The notes: generated by a model not told the origin, from the letters alone. DNA of 64,000 nucleotides from Allosphingosinicella indica (GCF_900177405.1 NZ_LT840185.1:1541501-1605500), one strand, 5' to 3'; shown: positions 50,254-60,914, numbered from the stretch's first letter. Program-made: numbers and translations.

Positions 50254-52038
50254 CTATATCAGGATGATCGCCAAGCAGGCAGCGACGCCGACGATGATGT
50301 TGAGCGGGACGCCGATCTTGACGAAATCCATGAAGCGGTAATCGCCGGCGACATAGACCATGACGTTGGTCTGATAGCCGATCGGAGTCGCGAAGCAGGC
50401 CGAGGCGGCGATCATGACCGCGATCACCAGCGGGCGCGGATCCACGCCGAGATCGCGCGCGAGATAGATGACAACCGGCGTGACGATCGCCGCGACGGCG
50501 TTGTTGCTGAGCAGTTCGGAGAGCAGCATCGTCATGAAGTATATGAGAAAGACGAGCATCGCGGGGGATGCGTCGCGCAGCATCGGCGTGATCCAATCCA
50601 CCATCAATCGCACGCTGCCCGCTTGCTCAAGTCCGAGCCCGACGGCGAGCATCGCGAAGATGAGGATGAGGACGTCGCCGTCGATCGATGCCCAGGCTTC
50701 CGCTGGATCGATGCAACGGAGGAGCAGGATCGCCGCCGTCGCGAGCACCGCCGACACTGCTATCGGCATCAGGCCGAGGGCCGAAACCGTAATCGCGGCG
50801 GCGAGCGCGAGGATCGCGATGGGCGCGAGATCGGGACGAAATGCGCGATTGGCAATTGGGTTGGCGCCGAGCAGGTGCTGATTGTCGCGCAGCGCCTGGA
50901 CCGAATCCGGACCTGCAGCGATCAACAGGCGATCCGCTGCGCGCAACCGGGCATTGGCGAGATCCGGGCCGGGAAGGTGACGGTAGCGCATGATGCCCAG
51001 TACGCGGACGCGCAATTTGTTGAAGAAGGGAACGTCGGCCAGCCGCCCGCCGATCGAGGGATGGGTCGGCGCGATCATCGTCTCGACGATTTCCTGCTCA
51101 TCATCGACCGGCAGGACGCCTCGGGTGATGCCGACCAAGAAGTCCTTGTTTTGCCGAAGCGTTAGCAGATCCGCGGCTTGCGCGCGCAGTACGATCCGGT
51201 CGCCGGCACCCAAAGCCACGGTTTCAAGATCCGACCAGGAAGTCCGCGAACCCTGAATAATCGCGCGCACCTGCTTCATGCGCCGCTTGATCGGTCCAAT
51301 TTCGCCGGCAAGCTTCCCGATGAGCGCGCTGTCCTCCCGCACAGTCAGTTCGGTAAGATAATCACCGTCCTCGGTGTCACCCATCATGCCCGAGGGCGGA
51401 TCGTTGGGAAGCAGCCAGGGGCCGAGAATAAGCAGCCCGATACAGCCCGCGACCACTGCCGCGGCCCCGTAAGGCGTGATCTCGAAGATGCCGAACGGCA
51501 GCATGCCGGCGTCGCGCGCGAGGCCGTCGACGACGAGGTTGGTCGAGGTGCCGACGAGTGTCAGGCAGCCCCCGAGCACCGCGATGATCGATACCGGCAT
51601 CATCAGCTTCTTGACGCCGAACCCGGTTGCGGTGGCGAGGCGGAAGACGATTGGAATAAGGATCGCAACCACCGGCGTGTTGTTCATAAAGGGCGCGACC
51701 GCGAGCGCGCCGCCGAAAACTTCCAACACGGCGAGCCGTGGATGCCGCTTGGCGCGGGCGACGAAGAAAGAAGCTACCGCATCGATCACGCCCGTGCGGA
51801 CCAGCGCGCCCGAGAGGATGAACATCGCCGCCACGGTGATCGGCGCAGTGTTGGAGAAGACCGAGAAGAAGCCGTCAGCGTCGAGGAGGCCGAGCGCAAG
51901 AAACGCGCATGCACCAAGCAGCGAGATGACCGAAACTGCGTAACGCTCGCGGATGAATTCGACGAACATCACGGCGAGGATCGCGAGACCGATCACCGCC
52001 GAATGCGTATCGATGAATGCCTGGATGCCCCCTGTCAC
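50254..52038 (-). CDS. SLC13/DASS family transporter with two RCK_C domains
   Basis: The 594-residue protein has membrane segments at both ends and two soluble TrkA-C (RCK_C) domains in the middle (~residues 215-290 and 300-385). The N-terminal half has FMNNTPVVAILIP and GTSTNLVVDGLA. The C-terminal half has LLSNNAVAAIVTPVVI and ATPIGYQTNVMVY, the repeated SNT/NTP-type motifs of divalent anion:Na+ symporters. It is likely a sulfate, dicarboxylate or similar anion transporter; the substrate is unresolved. Confidence 0.92.
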   Translation of the reverse strand: MTGGIQAFIDTHSAVIGLAILAVMFVEFIRERYAVSVISLLGACAFLALGLLDADGFFSVFSNTAPITVAAMFILSGALVRTGVIDAVASFFVARAKRHPRLAVLEVFGGALAVAPFMNNTPVVAILIPIVFRLATATGFGVKKLMMPVSIIAVLGGCLTLVGTSTNLVVDGLARDAGMLPFGIFEITPYGAAAVVAGCIGLLILGPWLLPNDPPSGMMGDTEDGDYLTELTVREDSALIGKLAGEIGPIKRRMKQVRAIIQGSRTSWSDLETVALGAGDRIVLRAQAADLLTLRQNKDFLVGITRGVLPVDDEQEIVETMIAPTHPSIGGRLADVPFFNKLRVRVLGIMRYRHLPGPDLANARLRAADRLLIAAGPDSVQALRDNQHLLGANPIANRAFRPDLAPIAILALAAAITVSALGLMPIAVSAVLATAAILLLRCIDPAEAWASIDGDVLILIFAMLAVGLGLEQAGSVRLMVDWITPMLRDASPAMLVFLIYFMTMLLSELLSNNAVAAIVTPVVIYLARDLGVDPRPLVIAVMIAASACFATPIGYQTNVMVYVAGDYRFMDFVKIGVPLNIIVGVAACLAIILI

Positions 52039-52074
52039 GTCGCGTTCAACGAGCGATCGTGCGTTTCGCTCCCG

Positions 52075-52878
52075 TTACGTGGTGGCAATGTCGGGAGCGT
52101 CTTCGGCCTTCATCCCGACGACATTGTAGCCGGCGTCGACATGGTGCGTTTCGCCGGTAACGCCGGATGCGAGATCGGAGAGGAGATAAAGGCCGGCGCC
52201 GCCGACGTCCTCGATCGTGACGTTGCGGCGGAGCGGCGCGTTATATTCGTTCCACTTCATGATGTAGCGGAAATCGCCGATGCCGCTGGCGGCGAGCGTC
52301 TTGATCGGCCCGGCGGAGATGGCGTTGACGCGGATGTTCTCCGGCCCGAGATCCATCGCCAGATATTTGACCGAGGTTTCGAGCGCGGCCTTGGCGACGC
52401 CCATGACGTTATAGTGCGGGATGACCTTCTCGGCGCCGTAATAAGAGAGGGTGAGCAGGCTGCCGCCATCCGGCATCATCGCGCGCGCCCGCCGGGCGAC
52501 CGCGACGAAGCTGTAGGCGGAGATGTTCATCGTCATCAGGAAATTGTCGAGGCTGGTGTCGACATACTTCCCGCGTAGCTCATTCTTGTCCGAAAAGCCG
52601 ATGGCGTGGACGACGAAATCGATCGTCGGCCAGCGTTCCGCCAGCGCGGCGAACGCGCGGTCGAGCGCGTCCATATCGGCGACGTCGCAGTCGATCAGCA
52701 GATCGGAGCCGAGCTGTTCCGCCAGCGGCGCGACGCGCCTCGCCAGCGCTTCCCCTTGATAGCTGAAGGCGAGTTCGGCGCCCTGTTCGCTGAGCGCCCT
52801 GGCAATTCCCCAGGCGAGCGATCGATCGTTGGCCAGGCCCATGATGAGGCCGCGCTTCCCCGCCATCAATCCCGTCAT
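52075..52878 (-). CDS. fabI: enoyl-ACP reductase
   Basis: The 267-residue enzyme catalyses the last reduction step of fatty-acid elongation using NADH or NADPH. The FabI variant of the SDR fold is shown by GLANDRSLAWGIA, HAIGFSDKNELRGKY, and the catalytic Y-x6-Y-x-x-x-x-x-x-K arrangement in LSYYGAEKVIPHYNVMGVAKAALE. Start and stop of the YihY gene overlap at ATGA, so the two are co-translated. Confidence 0.95.
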   Translation of the reverse strand: MTGLMAGKRGLIMGLANDRSLAWGIARALSEQGAELAFSYQGEALARRVAPLAEQLGSDLLIDCDVADMDALDRAFAALAERWPTIDFVVHAIGFSDKNELRGKYVDTSLDNFLMTMNISAYSFVAVARRARAMMPDGGSLLTLSYYGAEKVIPHYNVMGVAKAALETSVKYLAMDLGPENIRVNAISAGPIKTLAASGIGDFRYIMKWNEYNAPLRRNVTIEDVGGAGLYLLSDLASGVTGETHHVDAGYNVVGMKAEDAPDIATT

Positions 52879-53834
52879 TCCCGCTCCTCTCGCGCCCGGT
52901 TGTCGGCCTGGCCGATATTGTCATGCGCATCGCTCGGCGATTCCGCGAGCGCGGCATTGAGTTCGGCCCCAATAACCACGCCCAAGCCTATGATGAAGAA
53001 AAAGATGAGCGCAATCATCACACCGGCAAGGCTGCCGTAAGTGAGGTCGTAGCTGCCGAGCGTAGAGATGACGCGGGGCAGGAGCGCGGTGGTGCCGACC
53101 CACCAGATGCTGACGAGCGCGGGGCCGGGCCAGACGGTCCATTTTCGATAACGCTTCGGCGTTAGCGTGTAGAAGAGCAAGTAGAGCGAGCCGAACAGGA
53201 CGACGGCGGGGAGCAGGCGGAAGAGGTTGAGGAAGACCGTGCTCGCGCCCGGCAGATAGCTGACGACGAATTGCTGAACGCCGGCGAGCATGACCGAGAG
53301 CGCCAAAGCGGTCAGCGCCAGCACCACCGATCCGATGATGATCCCCATCGATCCCAGCCGATATTCCCAGAATGGGCGGCTGTAGGAAATGCCGTAAGCG
53401 CGGCGGATGATGTCGCGGATGGTCTCGATGAAGCTGCCGGTGGTCCAGAGGCCGACCAGCGCACCGACCCAGAGCAATGTGCCGGAGCGGGCGGTGAGGA
53501 CGTCGTTGATCGGCTTCTGCAGCACGTCCGCTACGGTCGGCGGCATCGTCTGGAGGAGGGCGACGATCGTATCGAGGCCGCCTTCGGTGGCACCGAACAG
53601 CCGCGCGACCGCGGCGGCGACGATGACGAACGGGAACAGCGTCAGCAGCGCCAGATAGGCGAGATTGCCGGCGTGGATGAAGCCGTCGCTGTAGACGCCC
53701 ACCACGACGCGCTTGCCGACCTCGAAGGGATAGGTGCCGGGTTTGATCTTCTCGACCTGCTTGTCGAGCCGGGCGCGGGTCTTGGCGAAGCGCTTGCGCC
53801 GCGCTTCGGGCGATTCAGGCGAGATACCAGTCAC
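52875..53834 (-). CDS. YihY/BrkB family membrane protein
   Basis: The 319-residue protein has about six membrane segments and YihY-type sequence (GNLAYLALLTLFPFVIVAAAV, later LGSYDLTYGSLAGVMIALIFFFIIGLGVVIGAELNAAL in blocks). The family was once called ribonuclease BN or BrkB; its actual role in the inner membrane is unknown. It is transcribed just ahead of fabI with an ATGA overlap and just behind a DnaJ-class gene. Confidence 0.9.
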   Translation of the reverse strand: MTGISPESPEARRKRFAKTRARLDKQVEKIKPGTYPFEVGKRVVVGVYSDGFIHAGNLAYLALLTLFPFVIVAAAVARLFGATEGGLDTIVALLQTMPPTVADVLQKPINDVLTARSGTLLWVGALVGLWTTGSFIETIRDIIRRAYGISYSRPFWEYRLGSMGIIIGSVVLALTALALSVMLAGVQQFVVSYLPGASTVFLNLFRLLPAVVLFGSLYLLFYTLTPKRYRKWTVWPGPALVSIWWVGTTALLPRVISTLGSYDLTYGSLAGVMIALIFFFIIGLGVVIGAELNAALAESPSDAHDNIGQADNRAREERE

Positions 53835-53840
53835 GTAGCG

Positions 53841-54788
53841 TTAGACGCCCAACCCGGCCCGCGGGTTTCCTCCGCCGCCTTTCCAGCCTTCGACGAAGGC
53901 CGCGAGATCGGCGTCGTCGGTCGGCACGTCGACCATCAGCGTGACGAGCTGATCGCCGCGGCCCGACTTGCCGTGGAAGCCGCGGCCCTTGAGGCGCAGC
54001 ACCTTGCCGGAGGTGGATCCCTTGGGGATCGCCATCATCACCGCGCCCTCCACCGTCGGGATCTTCACCTTGCCGCCCTGCACCGCCTCGGCGAGCGAAA
54101 TCGGGAGATTGAGCCGCACGTCGTTGCCGTCGCGGGTGAAGAAGCGGTGGGGCGTGACGGCAATGGTGACGATCGCATCGCCGTTGCCGCCCGGCCCGGC
54201 CTGGCCCTGGCCGGAAAGGCGGATGCGGGTGCCGTCCTCGACGCCCTTGGGAAGCTTCACGTCGAGCGTCCGGCCGCCGGAGAGCGTCACCCTTTGCTCC
54301 TTGAGCGCGGCGGCATCCTCGAACGGCACCGACAGGCGATAGGCGACGTCAGCGCCCTTCTGCGGGGGCGCGGACCGGCCGAAGCCGCCGCCGAACCCGC
54401 CGCCGCCGCGCCGCGCGCCGCCGCCTCCGCCGAACAGGCCCTCGAACAGGTCGGAGAGGTCGGGCGCTTCCGCGCCGCCGCCGCCGAACCCCTCGAAACC
54501 GCCGGATCCGGAGCGGAAGCCGCCGCCAGGCTGGCCGCCGCGGCTGAAGCCGAATGGTGCGCGCGGATTGCCCTCGTCGTCGATCTCGCCGCGGTCGTAT
54601 TGCGCGCGTTTGTCCTTGTCGGTGAGGATGTCATAGGCCTGCGTCACCTTGGCGAAGCGCTCGGTCGCCTTGGGATTATCCTTGTTGCGATCGGGGTGCA
54701 GCTCCTTGGCGAGCTTGCGATACGCCTTCTTGATCGCCGCCTCGTCGGCGCTGCGCGCTACCCCCAATGTCGCGTAGAGATCGGCCAT
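53841..54788 (-). CDS. DnaJ-class chaperone (CbpA/DnaJ2-like)
   Basis: The 315-residue protein has an N-terminal J domain with the HPD motif (KELHPDRNKDN, ~residue 34), a long glycine/phenylalanine-rich region (~75-145) and the C-terminal substrate-binding domains (LPKGVEDGTRIRLSGQG; GRGFHGKSGRGDQLV). It lacks the cysteine-rich zinc domain, so it is a type II J protein like CbpA. It stimulates DnaK. Confidence 0.93.
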   Translation of the reverse strand: MADLYATLGVARSADEAAIKKAYRKLAKELHPDRNKDNPKATERFAKVTQAYDILTDKDKRAQYDRGEIDDEGNPRAPFGFSRGGQPGGGFRSGSGGFEGFGGGGAEAPDLSDLFEGLFGGGGGARRGGGGFGGGFGRSAPPQKGADVAYRLSVPFEDAAALKEQRVTLSGGRTLDVKLPKGVEDGTRIRLSGQGQAGPGGNGDAIVTIAVTPHRFFTRDGNDVRLNLPISLAEAVQGGKVKIPTVEGAVMMAIPKGSTSGKVLRLKGRGFHGKSGRGDQLVTLMVDVPTDDADLAAFVEGWKGGGGNPRAGLGV

Positions 54789-54888
54789 TCGCCCCTCATG
54801 TCCTCACTGACGATCCCGAAATGGCCCCGATGGGGCGGCGCCGCAACCCATGCTTGTGCCAAGCGGCGTCCGGCGGCAAGAGGCGGGC

Positions 54889-55470
54889 ATGAGCGAAGAC
54901 CCGCATCTGCTGTTCGATCACTGGATGGCGGAGGCCGAAGCGGCCGAGCCCAACGATCCCAACGCGATGGCGCTGGCCACCGCCGATGCGGCCGGCCGCC
55001 CCTCGGTGCGGATGGTGCTGCTGAAGGGCCACGACGCGCGCGGCTTCGCCTTCTACACCAATCTCGACAGCCGCAAGGGCGGCGAGATCGCGGCCAATCC
55101 CAAGGCGGCGCTGCTGTTTCACTGGAAATCGCTGCGCCGCCAGATTCGAATCGAGGGCGCGCTCGAGGCAGTGAGCGCAGAGGAGGCGGACGCTTATTTC
55201 GCCACTCGATCCCGCGATTCGCAGCTTGGCGCCTGGGCGTCCGATCAATCCCGGCCGCTCGCCGACCGGGAGACTTTCGAGGTGCGCTTCGGGGCGATGA
55301 GCGATCGATTTGCTGGCAGCAATGTGCCGCGCCCGCCGCGCTGGTCGGGCTTCCGGCTGACCCCGGAGCGGTTCGAATTCTGGAGCGACCGGGCGCATCG
55401 GCTGCACGAGCGGCGCATCTTCACGCTTGCCGACGGCGGCGCATGGGCCGAAGGCTTGCTCTACCCATGA
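54889..55470 (+). CDS. pdxH: pyridoxamine 5'-phosphate oxidase
   Basis: The 193-residue flavoenzyme makes pyridoxal 5'-phosphate. The FMN-binding part has [21 protein letters not shown] and the PLP-binding part [11 protein letters not shown], with the C-terminal [11 protein letters not shown] chose the ATG at 54889 because AAGAGGCGGG lies upstream and the family begins here; an ATG at 54850 would add 13 residues. Its stop overlaps the CDF gene start as ATGA. Confidence 0.94.
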   Translation: MSEDPHLLFDHWMAEAEAAEPNDPNAMALATADAAGRPSVRMVLLKGHDARGFAFYTNLDSRKGGEIAANPKAALLFHWKSLRRQIRIEGALEAVSAEEADAYFATRSRDSQLGAWASDQSRPLADRETFEVRFGAMSDRFAGSNVPRPPRWSGFRLTPERFEFWSDRAHRLHERRIFTLADGGAWAEGLLYP

Positions 55471-56408
55471 CTCGCCAGGAAGCCGCCCGCGCCACGATAT
55501 CGGCCGCCATCGCGAGCGTCGCGACGGCGACCTTCCTGCTCGCGCTCAAAGGATTCGCCGCCTGGCACACCGGGTCGGTGGCGATGCTCGGCTCGCTCGC
55601 CGACACCGGGCTCGATCTCCTCGCCTCGCTGGTGACACTCTACGGCGTGCGCATCGCCGCGGAGCCGGCCGACCACGACCACCGCTTCGGCCACGGCAAG
55701 GCGGAGGCGCTGGCGGCGCTGTTCCAGGTCGCCCTGATTACCGCGTCGGCTGGCGCGATCGCGTGGCGCGCGATCGAGCGGCTGGGCGCCGACGCGCCGA
55801 CGACGGATGCCGAGTTCGGCATCGGCGTGTCGATCGTCGCTATCGTCGCGACCTTCGCGCTGCTCGCCTATCAGCGCAGCGTCATCAAGAAGACCGGATC
55901 GATCGCGATCCGCGCCGACAACGTCCACTACCAGAGCGATCTGCTGCTCAACCTCTCGGTGATAGCGGCGCTGGTGCTCGACCAGTTCCTGGGCTTTGCC
56001 AGTGCCGATCCGATCTTCGGCATCGCGATCGCGCTGTGGCTGGCGTGGGGCGCGTTCAAGGCGTCGAGCCACGCGATCGATCAGCTCATGGACAGGGAAT
56101 GGCCGGAGGAAATGCGCGAGCGTTTCATCGCGGTCGCTGCGCAGCATCCGCAACTGCTCGGCATCCACGATTTCCGTACCCGGCACAGCGGATCGCACGA
56201 TTTCGCGCAATTCCACATGCATGTCCCTGCCGACATCACTGTCGCGAAGGCGCATGACATCGTCGAGGAAGTGGAAGAGAATCTGCGGCGCGAGTTCCCC
56301 AATGTCGAAGTGCTGATCCACGTCGATCCCGACGGGCATGTCGATCATCCCGGCAATGCGCTTATCGAGGAAGAAGTCGTTCCCCACTGGTTCGGCAAGC
56401 GCGCATGA
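55467..56408 (+). CDS. cation diffusion facilitator (FieF-like)
   Basis: The 313-residue protein has a six-helix CDF membrane domain with the metal site in [12 protein letters not shown] and [19 protein letters not shown], and a second in [11 protein letters not shown], followed by a cytoplasmic domain ([20 protein letters not shown]). It exports zinc or iron in exchange for protons. It is translationally coupled on both sides, with pdxH and with the PhzF gene. Confidence 0.93.
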   Translation: MTRQEAARATISAAIASVATATFLLALKGFAAWHTGSVAMLGSLADTGLDLLASLVTLYGVRIAAEPADHDHRFGHGKAEALAALFQVALITASAGAIAWRAIERLGADAPTTDAEFGIGVSIVAIVATFALLAYQRSVIKKTGSIAIRADNVHYQSDLLLNLSVIAALVLDQFLGFASADPIFGIAIALWLAWGAFKASSHAIDQLMDREWPEEMRERFIAVAAQHPQLLGIHDFRTRHSGSHDFAQFHMHVPADITVAKAHDIVEEVEENLRREFPNVEVLIHVDPDGHVDHPGNALIEEEVVPHWFGKRA

Positions 56409-57193
56409 GCCTGCGGTTCGTCCAGGTCGATGCCTTTGCCGACCGACCGTTCACCGGCAACCCGGCCGCGGTGGTGCCGCTGGAGGCATGGCTTCCCGAC
56501 GCGATAATGCAGGCGATCGCGCTAGAGAATAATCTCTCCGAAACCGCCTTCACCGTGCCGCTGGCCGATGGCGACGCCGATTACGAGCTGCGCTGGTTCA
56601 CCCCGACCACCGAAGTGGCGCTGTGCGGCCACGCGACGCTGGCCAGCGGGCATGTTCTGATCGAAGGCGATGCGGTGCGCTTCCGCACCCGCAAGGCCGG
56701 TGTGCTGACCGTCGCGCGTGACGGCGATGCGCTGACGCTTGATCTGCCGGCGACGCGCGTGCGGCGGGCGGAGGATGCGGCGCTGCTCGCCGCGCTCGGC
56801 ACGCCGGGCGCGGAGGTTTTCCTTTCCTATGAGGGCGCGGAGGAGACAGCGATCGTCCTGCTCCTCGATGCCGACGCGGTGCGCGCCTGCACGCCCGACA
56901 TGGCGGCGCTTCGGGAGATATCGCTGATGGCGATCGTTACCGCGCCGGGCGATGGCGAAATGGACGTGGTCAGCCGCGTCTTTGTGCCGGCCTGGGGTGT
57001 CGATGAGGACCCAGTCACCGGCTCCGCCCATGCCGCGCTCGCGCCCTTCTGGGCGGAGCGGCTGGGGCGTGAGAGCGTCTCAGCCTTCCAGGCAAGCGCA
57101 CGCGGTGGGCGCGTCGATTGCCGCATGGCGAGGGACCGCGTCATCCTCGGCGGGCGCTGCGTCACCGTCATCGAAGGGCTGCTGCTGATCTGA
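56405..57193 (+). CDS. PhzF family isomerase/epimerase-like protein
   Basis: The 262-residue protein has the two-lobed PhzF fold: FVQVDAFADRPFTGNPAAVV at the start, the catalytic glutamate in NNLSETAF, and CGHATLASGH. The second lobe carries VDEDPVTGSAHAALAPFW. PhzF proteins isomerise small acids, but most members have no known substrate. The gene overlaps the preceding CDF gene as ATGA and is followed by a second CDF gene after 2 bases. Confidence 0.92.
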   Translation: MSLRFVQVDAFADRPFTGNPAAVVPLEAWLPDAIMQAIALENNLSETAFTVPLADGDADYELRWFTPTTEVALCGHATLASGHVLIEGDAVRFRTRKAGVLTVARDGDALTLDLPATRVRRAEDAALLAALGTPGAEVFLSYEGAEETAIVLLLDADAVRACTPDMAALREISLMAIVTAPGDGEMDVVSRVFVPAWGVDEDPVTGSAHAALAPFWAERLGRESVSAFQASARGGRVDCRMARDRVILGGRCVTVIEGLLLI

Positions 57194-57195
57194 CC

Positions 57196-58164
57196 ATGCA
57201 CCGCCACGACATCGCCGATCACACCCACGACCACGCCTTTCTCGGCCATGCCCATGCGTCGAACGAGCGGCGGACCTGGTGGGTGGTCGCGCTGACGGCG
57301 GTGATGATGGTGGCGGAGATCGCCGCCGGCTACATCTTCAACTCGATGGCGCTGCTGGCGGACGGCTGGCACATGGCGACGCACGCGGGCGCGCTGGGCG
57401 TCACCGCCGCCGCTTATGCCTTCGCGCGGCGCCGCGCCGGGGACGTGCGGTTCGGCTGGGGCACCGGCAAGGTCGGCGATCTCGCCGGCTTCGCATCGGC
57501 GCTGGGGCTCGGCGCGGTGTCCATCGGCATCGGCATCGAATCGGTCGAGCGGCTGATCGATCCCGGCCGCGTCGCCTTCCGCGAGGCGATCGTCGTCGCC
57601 GTCATCGGCCTGCTCGTGAACCTGGTCAGCGCCTGGCTGCTCGCCGGCGGCGGGCATCATCACGGTCATGGCCATCACGGCCATGATGGGCACGGCCACA
57701 GCCACGGCCACGACAACAATCTGCGATCGGCCTACCTCCACGTCCTTGCCGACGCGCTGACCTCGGTGCTCGCGATCGCGGCGCTGGTCGCAGGGCTTTG
57801 GTTCGGGATCACCTGGCTCGATTCGGCGGTCGGCATCATCGGAGCCGTGGTGATCGCGCGCTGGTCGTGGGGGCTGGCGAAGGACACCGCCTCGGTGCTG
57901 ACCGACACCGTTCCCGACGCGGCGCTGGCCGACACGATCACCGCGGCGATCGAAAGCGACGGCGATGCGCGGATCGCCGACATGCACCTCTGGCAGGTCG
58001 GCCCCGGCAAATATGCGGCGATCGTCTCGCTGGTCGCCGAGCGGCCGCTGCCGCCCACCGATTACAAGGCGCGGCTCGCCGGGCAGAGCCGCATCGCGCA
58101 TCTGACGGTGGAGGCGAACCGCTGTCCCGATCATGGCTGCGGAGCCGGAGAGGCGCCGACTTGA
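57196..58164 (+). CDS. cation diffusion facilitator with histidine-rich loop (DmeF-like)
   Basis: The 322-residue CDF transporter has a histidine-rich N-terminus (MHRHDIADHTHDHAFLGHAH), metal-site helices (NSMALLADGWHMATHAGAL and YLHVLADALTSVLAI) and, between helices 4 and 5, a loop of about 25 residues nearly half of which are histidine. The pattern fits DmeF/CzcD-type zinc, cobalt or nickel exporters. A cysteine/histidine tail (CPDHGCG) ends the protein. It is a different subgroup from the FieF-like exporter two genes upstream. Confidence 0.93.
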   Translation: MHRHDIADHTHDHAFLGHAHASNERRTWWVVALTAVMMVAEIAAGYIFNSMALLADGWHMATHAGALGVTAAAYAFARRRAGDVRFGWGTGKVGDLAGFASALGLGAVSIGIGIESVERLIDPGRVAFREAIVVAVIGLLVNLVSAWLLAGGGHHHGHGHHGHDGHGHSHGHDNNLRSAYLHVLADALTSVLAIAALVAGLWFGITWLDSAVGIIGAVVIARWSWGLAKDTASVLTDTVPDAALADTITAAIESDGDARIADMHLWQVGPGKYAAIVSLVAERPLPPTDYKARLAGQSRIAHLTVEANRCPDHGCGAGEAPT

Positions 58165-59435
58165 GCGAAGAGGACGGCCGCCTCCGCCGCGACATATCCT
58201 TCGCAGGATCGGCCTTCTTGTCGTTCAACGGCATCGTCGGCGCGGGCATCTTCGCGCTGCCCGGCAGTCTGCACGAACAATTCGGCGCGTTCAGCCCTTG
58301 GCTGTTCCCGATGTTCGGCGCGCTGGTGCTGCTGATCGCGCTGCCGCTCGCGCGGCTGGCGGCGCGGGTGCCGGCATCGGGCGGGCCGGTCGCCTACACC
58401 GCGCCCTTCGGCCGCTTCGTGTCGTTCCAGGCCGGCTGGCTCTATTATGTCGCGCGCGTCGCGGCGCTCGCCGCCAACGCCAATGTCTTCGCGACCTATG
58501 CCGGTGCGCTGTGGAGTCCGCTCGGCACCGGCCCGGGCCGCATCGCGGTGCTGCTCGCGCTCACCGCGGCGGTTACCTACGTCAACCTCGTCGGGGTACG
58601 CCGCGCGATCCGCGCGCTCGATGCGCTGACCCTGCTCAAGGCCGCGCCGCTGGTCGCGCTCGCCGGCTGGGGGCTGGCGCTCTATGCCGACGGTGTGCCG
58701 CCGCCCGGCCCGCCGCCGCCGCTGTCGGGAATCGAGGCCGCGGCGCTGCTCACTCTCTACGCCTTTGTCGGCTTCGAAAATTCGGTGGTGCCCGCGGGCG
58801 AGACGCGCAGTCCGCTCAAGACCATCCCGCGCGCGCTCATCACAACCATCGTCGCGACGGCGGCGCTCTATTTCTTCGTCCAGCTCGCCTATGTGGCGGT
58901 GATGCCGGCGGACGCGCACCCCGATGCGCCGCTCGTCGCCTTCGCTTTTGCGCTGGCTGGCCCGGCGGGGGCTGCACTCATCACCGCGGCGGCGCTCGCG
59001 TCGGTCGCGGGCAATATCTCCGGCTCGATGACCTCGACGCCGCGCGTCACCTATGCGCTCGCCGAGGAGGGAGTGCTGCCCGGCTGGTTCGGCCGGGTCA
59101 GCCGCCGCTGGGCGACGCCGGCCAATTCGATCCTGTTCATGGGCGCGCTCGGCGCGTTGCTCGCAGTAACCGGCAGCTTCGTCTGGCTGGCGGTGGTGAG
59201 CACGCTGGCGCGGATGTTCGTCTACGGCCTCAGCATCGCTGCGCTTCCCGCTGCCGAGCGTGCCGCTGTGGGCCGCGCAGGCTGGAGCGTCTACGCACTT
59301 GTCGCAGCGGGCATTGCAGTCGGCCTGTGGGGCGCGGCGCAATCCAACGCGACCGCATGGATCACCCTTGCCGCGCTGCTCGCCGCCGGGATCATCCTCT
59401 ATTTCGCCGCGAGGCGCGCGTCAGGCCGGGCTTAG
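58161..59435 (+). CDS. APC family amino-acid permease
   Basis: The 424-residue protein has about 12 membrane helices and APC-type motifs ([17 protein letters not shown] in helix 1, then [17 protein letters not shown] and [16 protein letters not shown]). The start is the TTG at 58161, overlapping the CDF stop as TTGA, with GGAGAGG about 8 bases upstream. It imports or exchanges amino acids or related amines. Its end overlaps the convergent mnmA gene by 15 bases. Confidence 0.88.
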   Translation: MSEEDGRLRRDISFAGSAFLSFNGIVGAGIFALPGSLHEQFGAFSPWLFPMFGALVLLIALPLARLAARVPASGGPVAYTAPFGRFVSFQAGWLYYVARVAALAANANVFATYAGALWSPLGTGPGRIAVLLALTAAVTYVNLVGVRRAIRALDALTLLKAAPLVALAGWGLALYADGVPPPGPPPPLSGIEAAALLTLYAFVGFENSVVPAGETRSPLKTIPRALITTIVATAALYFFVQLAYVAVMPADAHPDAPLVAFAFALAGPAGAALITAAALASVAGNISGSMTSTPRVTYALAEEGVLPGWFGRVSRRWATPANSILFMGALGALLAVTGSFVWLAVVSTLARMFVYGLSIAALPAAERAAVGRAGWSVYALVAAGIAVGLWGAAQSNATAWITLAALLAAGIILYFAARRASGRA

Positions 59436-60527
59436 CTCCGCCGCGAAAGTTTCCTCGATCCAGCCGCCGCCGAGGACGCGGTCGCCCTGGTAGAGGACGG
59501 CGGCCTGGCCGGGGGCAACGCCATATTCGGGTGTTTCGAAATGGACCGCACCGTCGGCGAAGCGCGCGGGCGCGGGCTTGGCCATCGAGCGGACCTTGAC
59601 GGTGAGATCGTCGCATTGGTCCTCGCCGAGCCAGTTGATGCCGGAAAGGCGCGCGCCTCGCACCGCGAGCGCGGCCTTGGGGCCGGCGACAACGCGGCGG
59701 GTCTCGGGTTCGATCCGCACAACGTAGAGCGGCTCGGGCTGCCCGCCGATCTCCAGCCCGCGGCGCTGGCCGACGGTGAAATGGATGAGGCCGCGGTGGC
59801 GGCCGATCTCGCGGCCTTCCAGATCGACGATCGCGCCCGGTTCGCCCGCTTCGGGGCGGACCTTCTTCACGATCGACGCATAATCGCCGTTGGGGACGAA
59901 GCAGATGTCCTGGCTGTCGGGCTTGTCGGCGACGAGCAGGCCGAGCGCGCGCGCCGCCTCGCGCACTGCGGGCTTGGGCATGTCGCCGAGCGGAAAGCGG
60001 AGATAGTCGAGCTGGTCGCGGGTCGTCGCGAACAGGAAATAGCTCTGGTCGCGCGCGGGATCGTCCGCGCGGTGGAGTTCGGCGCCGTGCGGCCCGGCGA
60101 CCCGGCGGACGTAATGGCCGGTCGCGAGGCAATCCGCCCCCATCTCGCGCGCGAAGCCCAGGAGATCGGTGAACTTCACACCCTGGTTGCACGAGACGCA
60201 GGGGATCGGCGTGCGCCCCCTCACATATTCGTCGGCGAAGCGGTCGATCACGCCCTCGCGGAAGCGGCTTTCATAGTCGAAGACGTGGTGCGCGATGCCG
60301 AGCCGGTCGGCGACGGTGCGTGCGTCGTAGATGTCCTGCCCGGCGCAGCAGCTTCCGGCGCGTTGCGGCACGGTGCCATGATCGTAGAGCTGGAGCGTCA
60401 CGCCGATCACCTCGGCGCCGGTTTGAACGGCCAGCGCGGCCACCACCGAGCTGTCGACGCCGCCCGACATGGCGACGACGATCCGCGCGCCCTTCGCGGA
60501 GCGGCCGAGCTGGAAATCCGCGTTCAT
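59421..60527 (-). CDS. mnmA: tRNA-specific 2-thiouridylase
   Basis: The 368-residue enzyme thiolates uridine 34 of the tRNAs for Lys, Glu and Gln. The ATP-binding motif [12 protein letters not shown] is near residue 21, the catalytic cysteines lie in [15 protein letters not shown] and [13 protein letters not shown], and the C-terminal beta-barrel ([16 protein letters not shown]) is complete. Confidence 0.96.
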   Translation of the reverse strand: MNADFQLGRSAKGARIVVAMSGGVDSSVVAALAVQTGAEVIGVTLQLYDHGTVPQRAGSCCAGQDIYDARTVADRLGIAHHVFDYESRFREGVIDRFADEYVRGRTPIPCVSCNQGVKFTDLLGFAREMGADCLATGHYVRRVAGPHGAELHRADDPARDQSYFLFATTRDQLDYLRFPLGDMPKPAVREAARALGLLVADKPDSQDICFVPNGDYASIVKKVRPEAGEPGAIVDLEGREIGRHRGLIHFTVGQRRGLEIGGQPEPLYVVRIEPETRRVVAGPKAALAVRGARLSGINWLGEDQCDDLTVKVRSMAKPAPARFADGAVHFETPEYGVAPGQAAVLYQGDRVLGGGWIEETFAAELSPA

Positions 60528-60617
60528 CGCCGCGCCCCATAGCGCCTGACGGCCCCCGCGCCCACCCGTAAGCCGCCCTTTACCTCGTCTTCAGCCTTCC
60601 CCGCTAAGACCGGGGAC

Positions 60618-60914
60618 ATGGATTTGAGCGGCTTCCGGGTTCCGTTGTCGGGCGAAAGCGTGGCGCGGCCGGATTTCCGCCTGCTGACGGCCGGCCTGTC
60701 GGCGGCGCAGCGCGCAAGCGTTGCGGCGAAGGCAGCGGCGGCCGCGGCGTCCGCCCGGACGGTGACCGGCCATGCGCTGGTTGACGTTCTGGCGGGCGGA
60801 CCGTGCCGGCGCGAGGCCGTCGCGGTGCAGCGGGGCAGCTTCAATCCACGGGTGGCGGCACTTCTGCGGGCGTCGTCAACCGAAATGACCGGCGCATTTA
60901 CCTTCGCGCTTTAG
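60618..60914 (+). CDS. small hypothetical protein, alanine-rich
   Basis: The 98-residue product has a short N-terminal region and a central alanine-rich helix (AAQRASVAAKAAAAAASARTV). No signal peptide or domain is visible. The ATG follows GACCGGGGAC. It is separated from sciP by 65 bases on the same strand. Codon pattern is compatible with a real gene, but no family is recognised. Confidence 0.5.
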   Translation: MDLSGFRVPLSGESVARPDFRLLTAGLSAAQRASVAAKAAAAAASARTVTGHALVDVLAGGPCRREAVAVQRGSFNPRVAALLRASSTEMTGAFTFAL

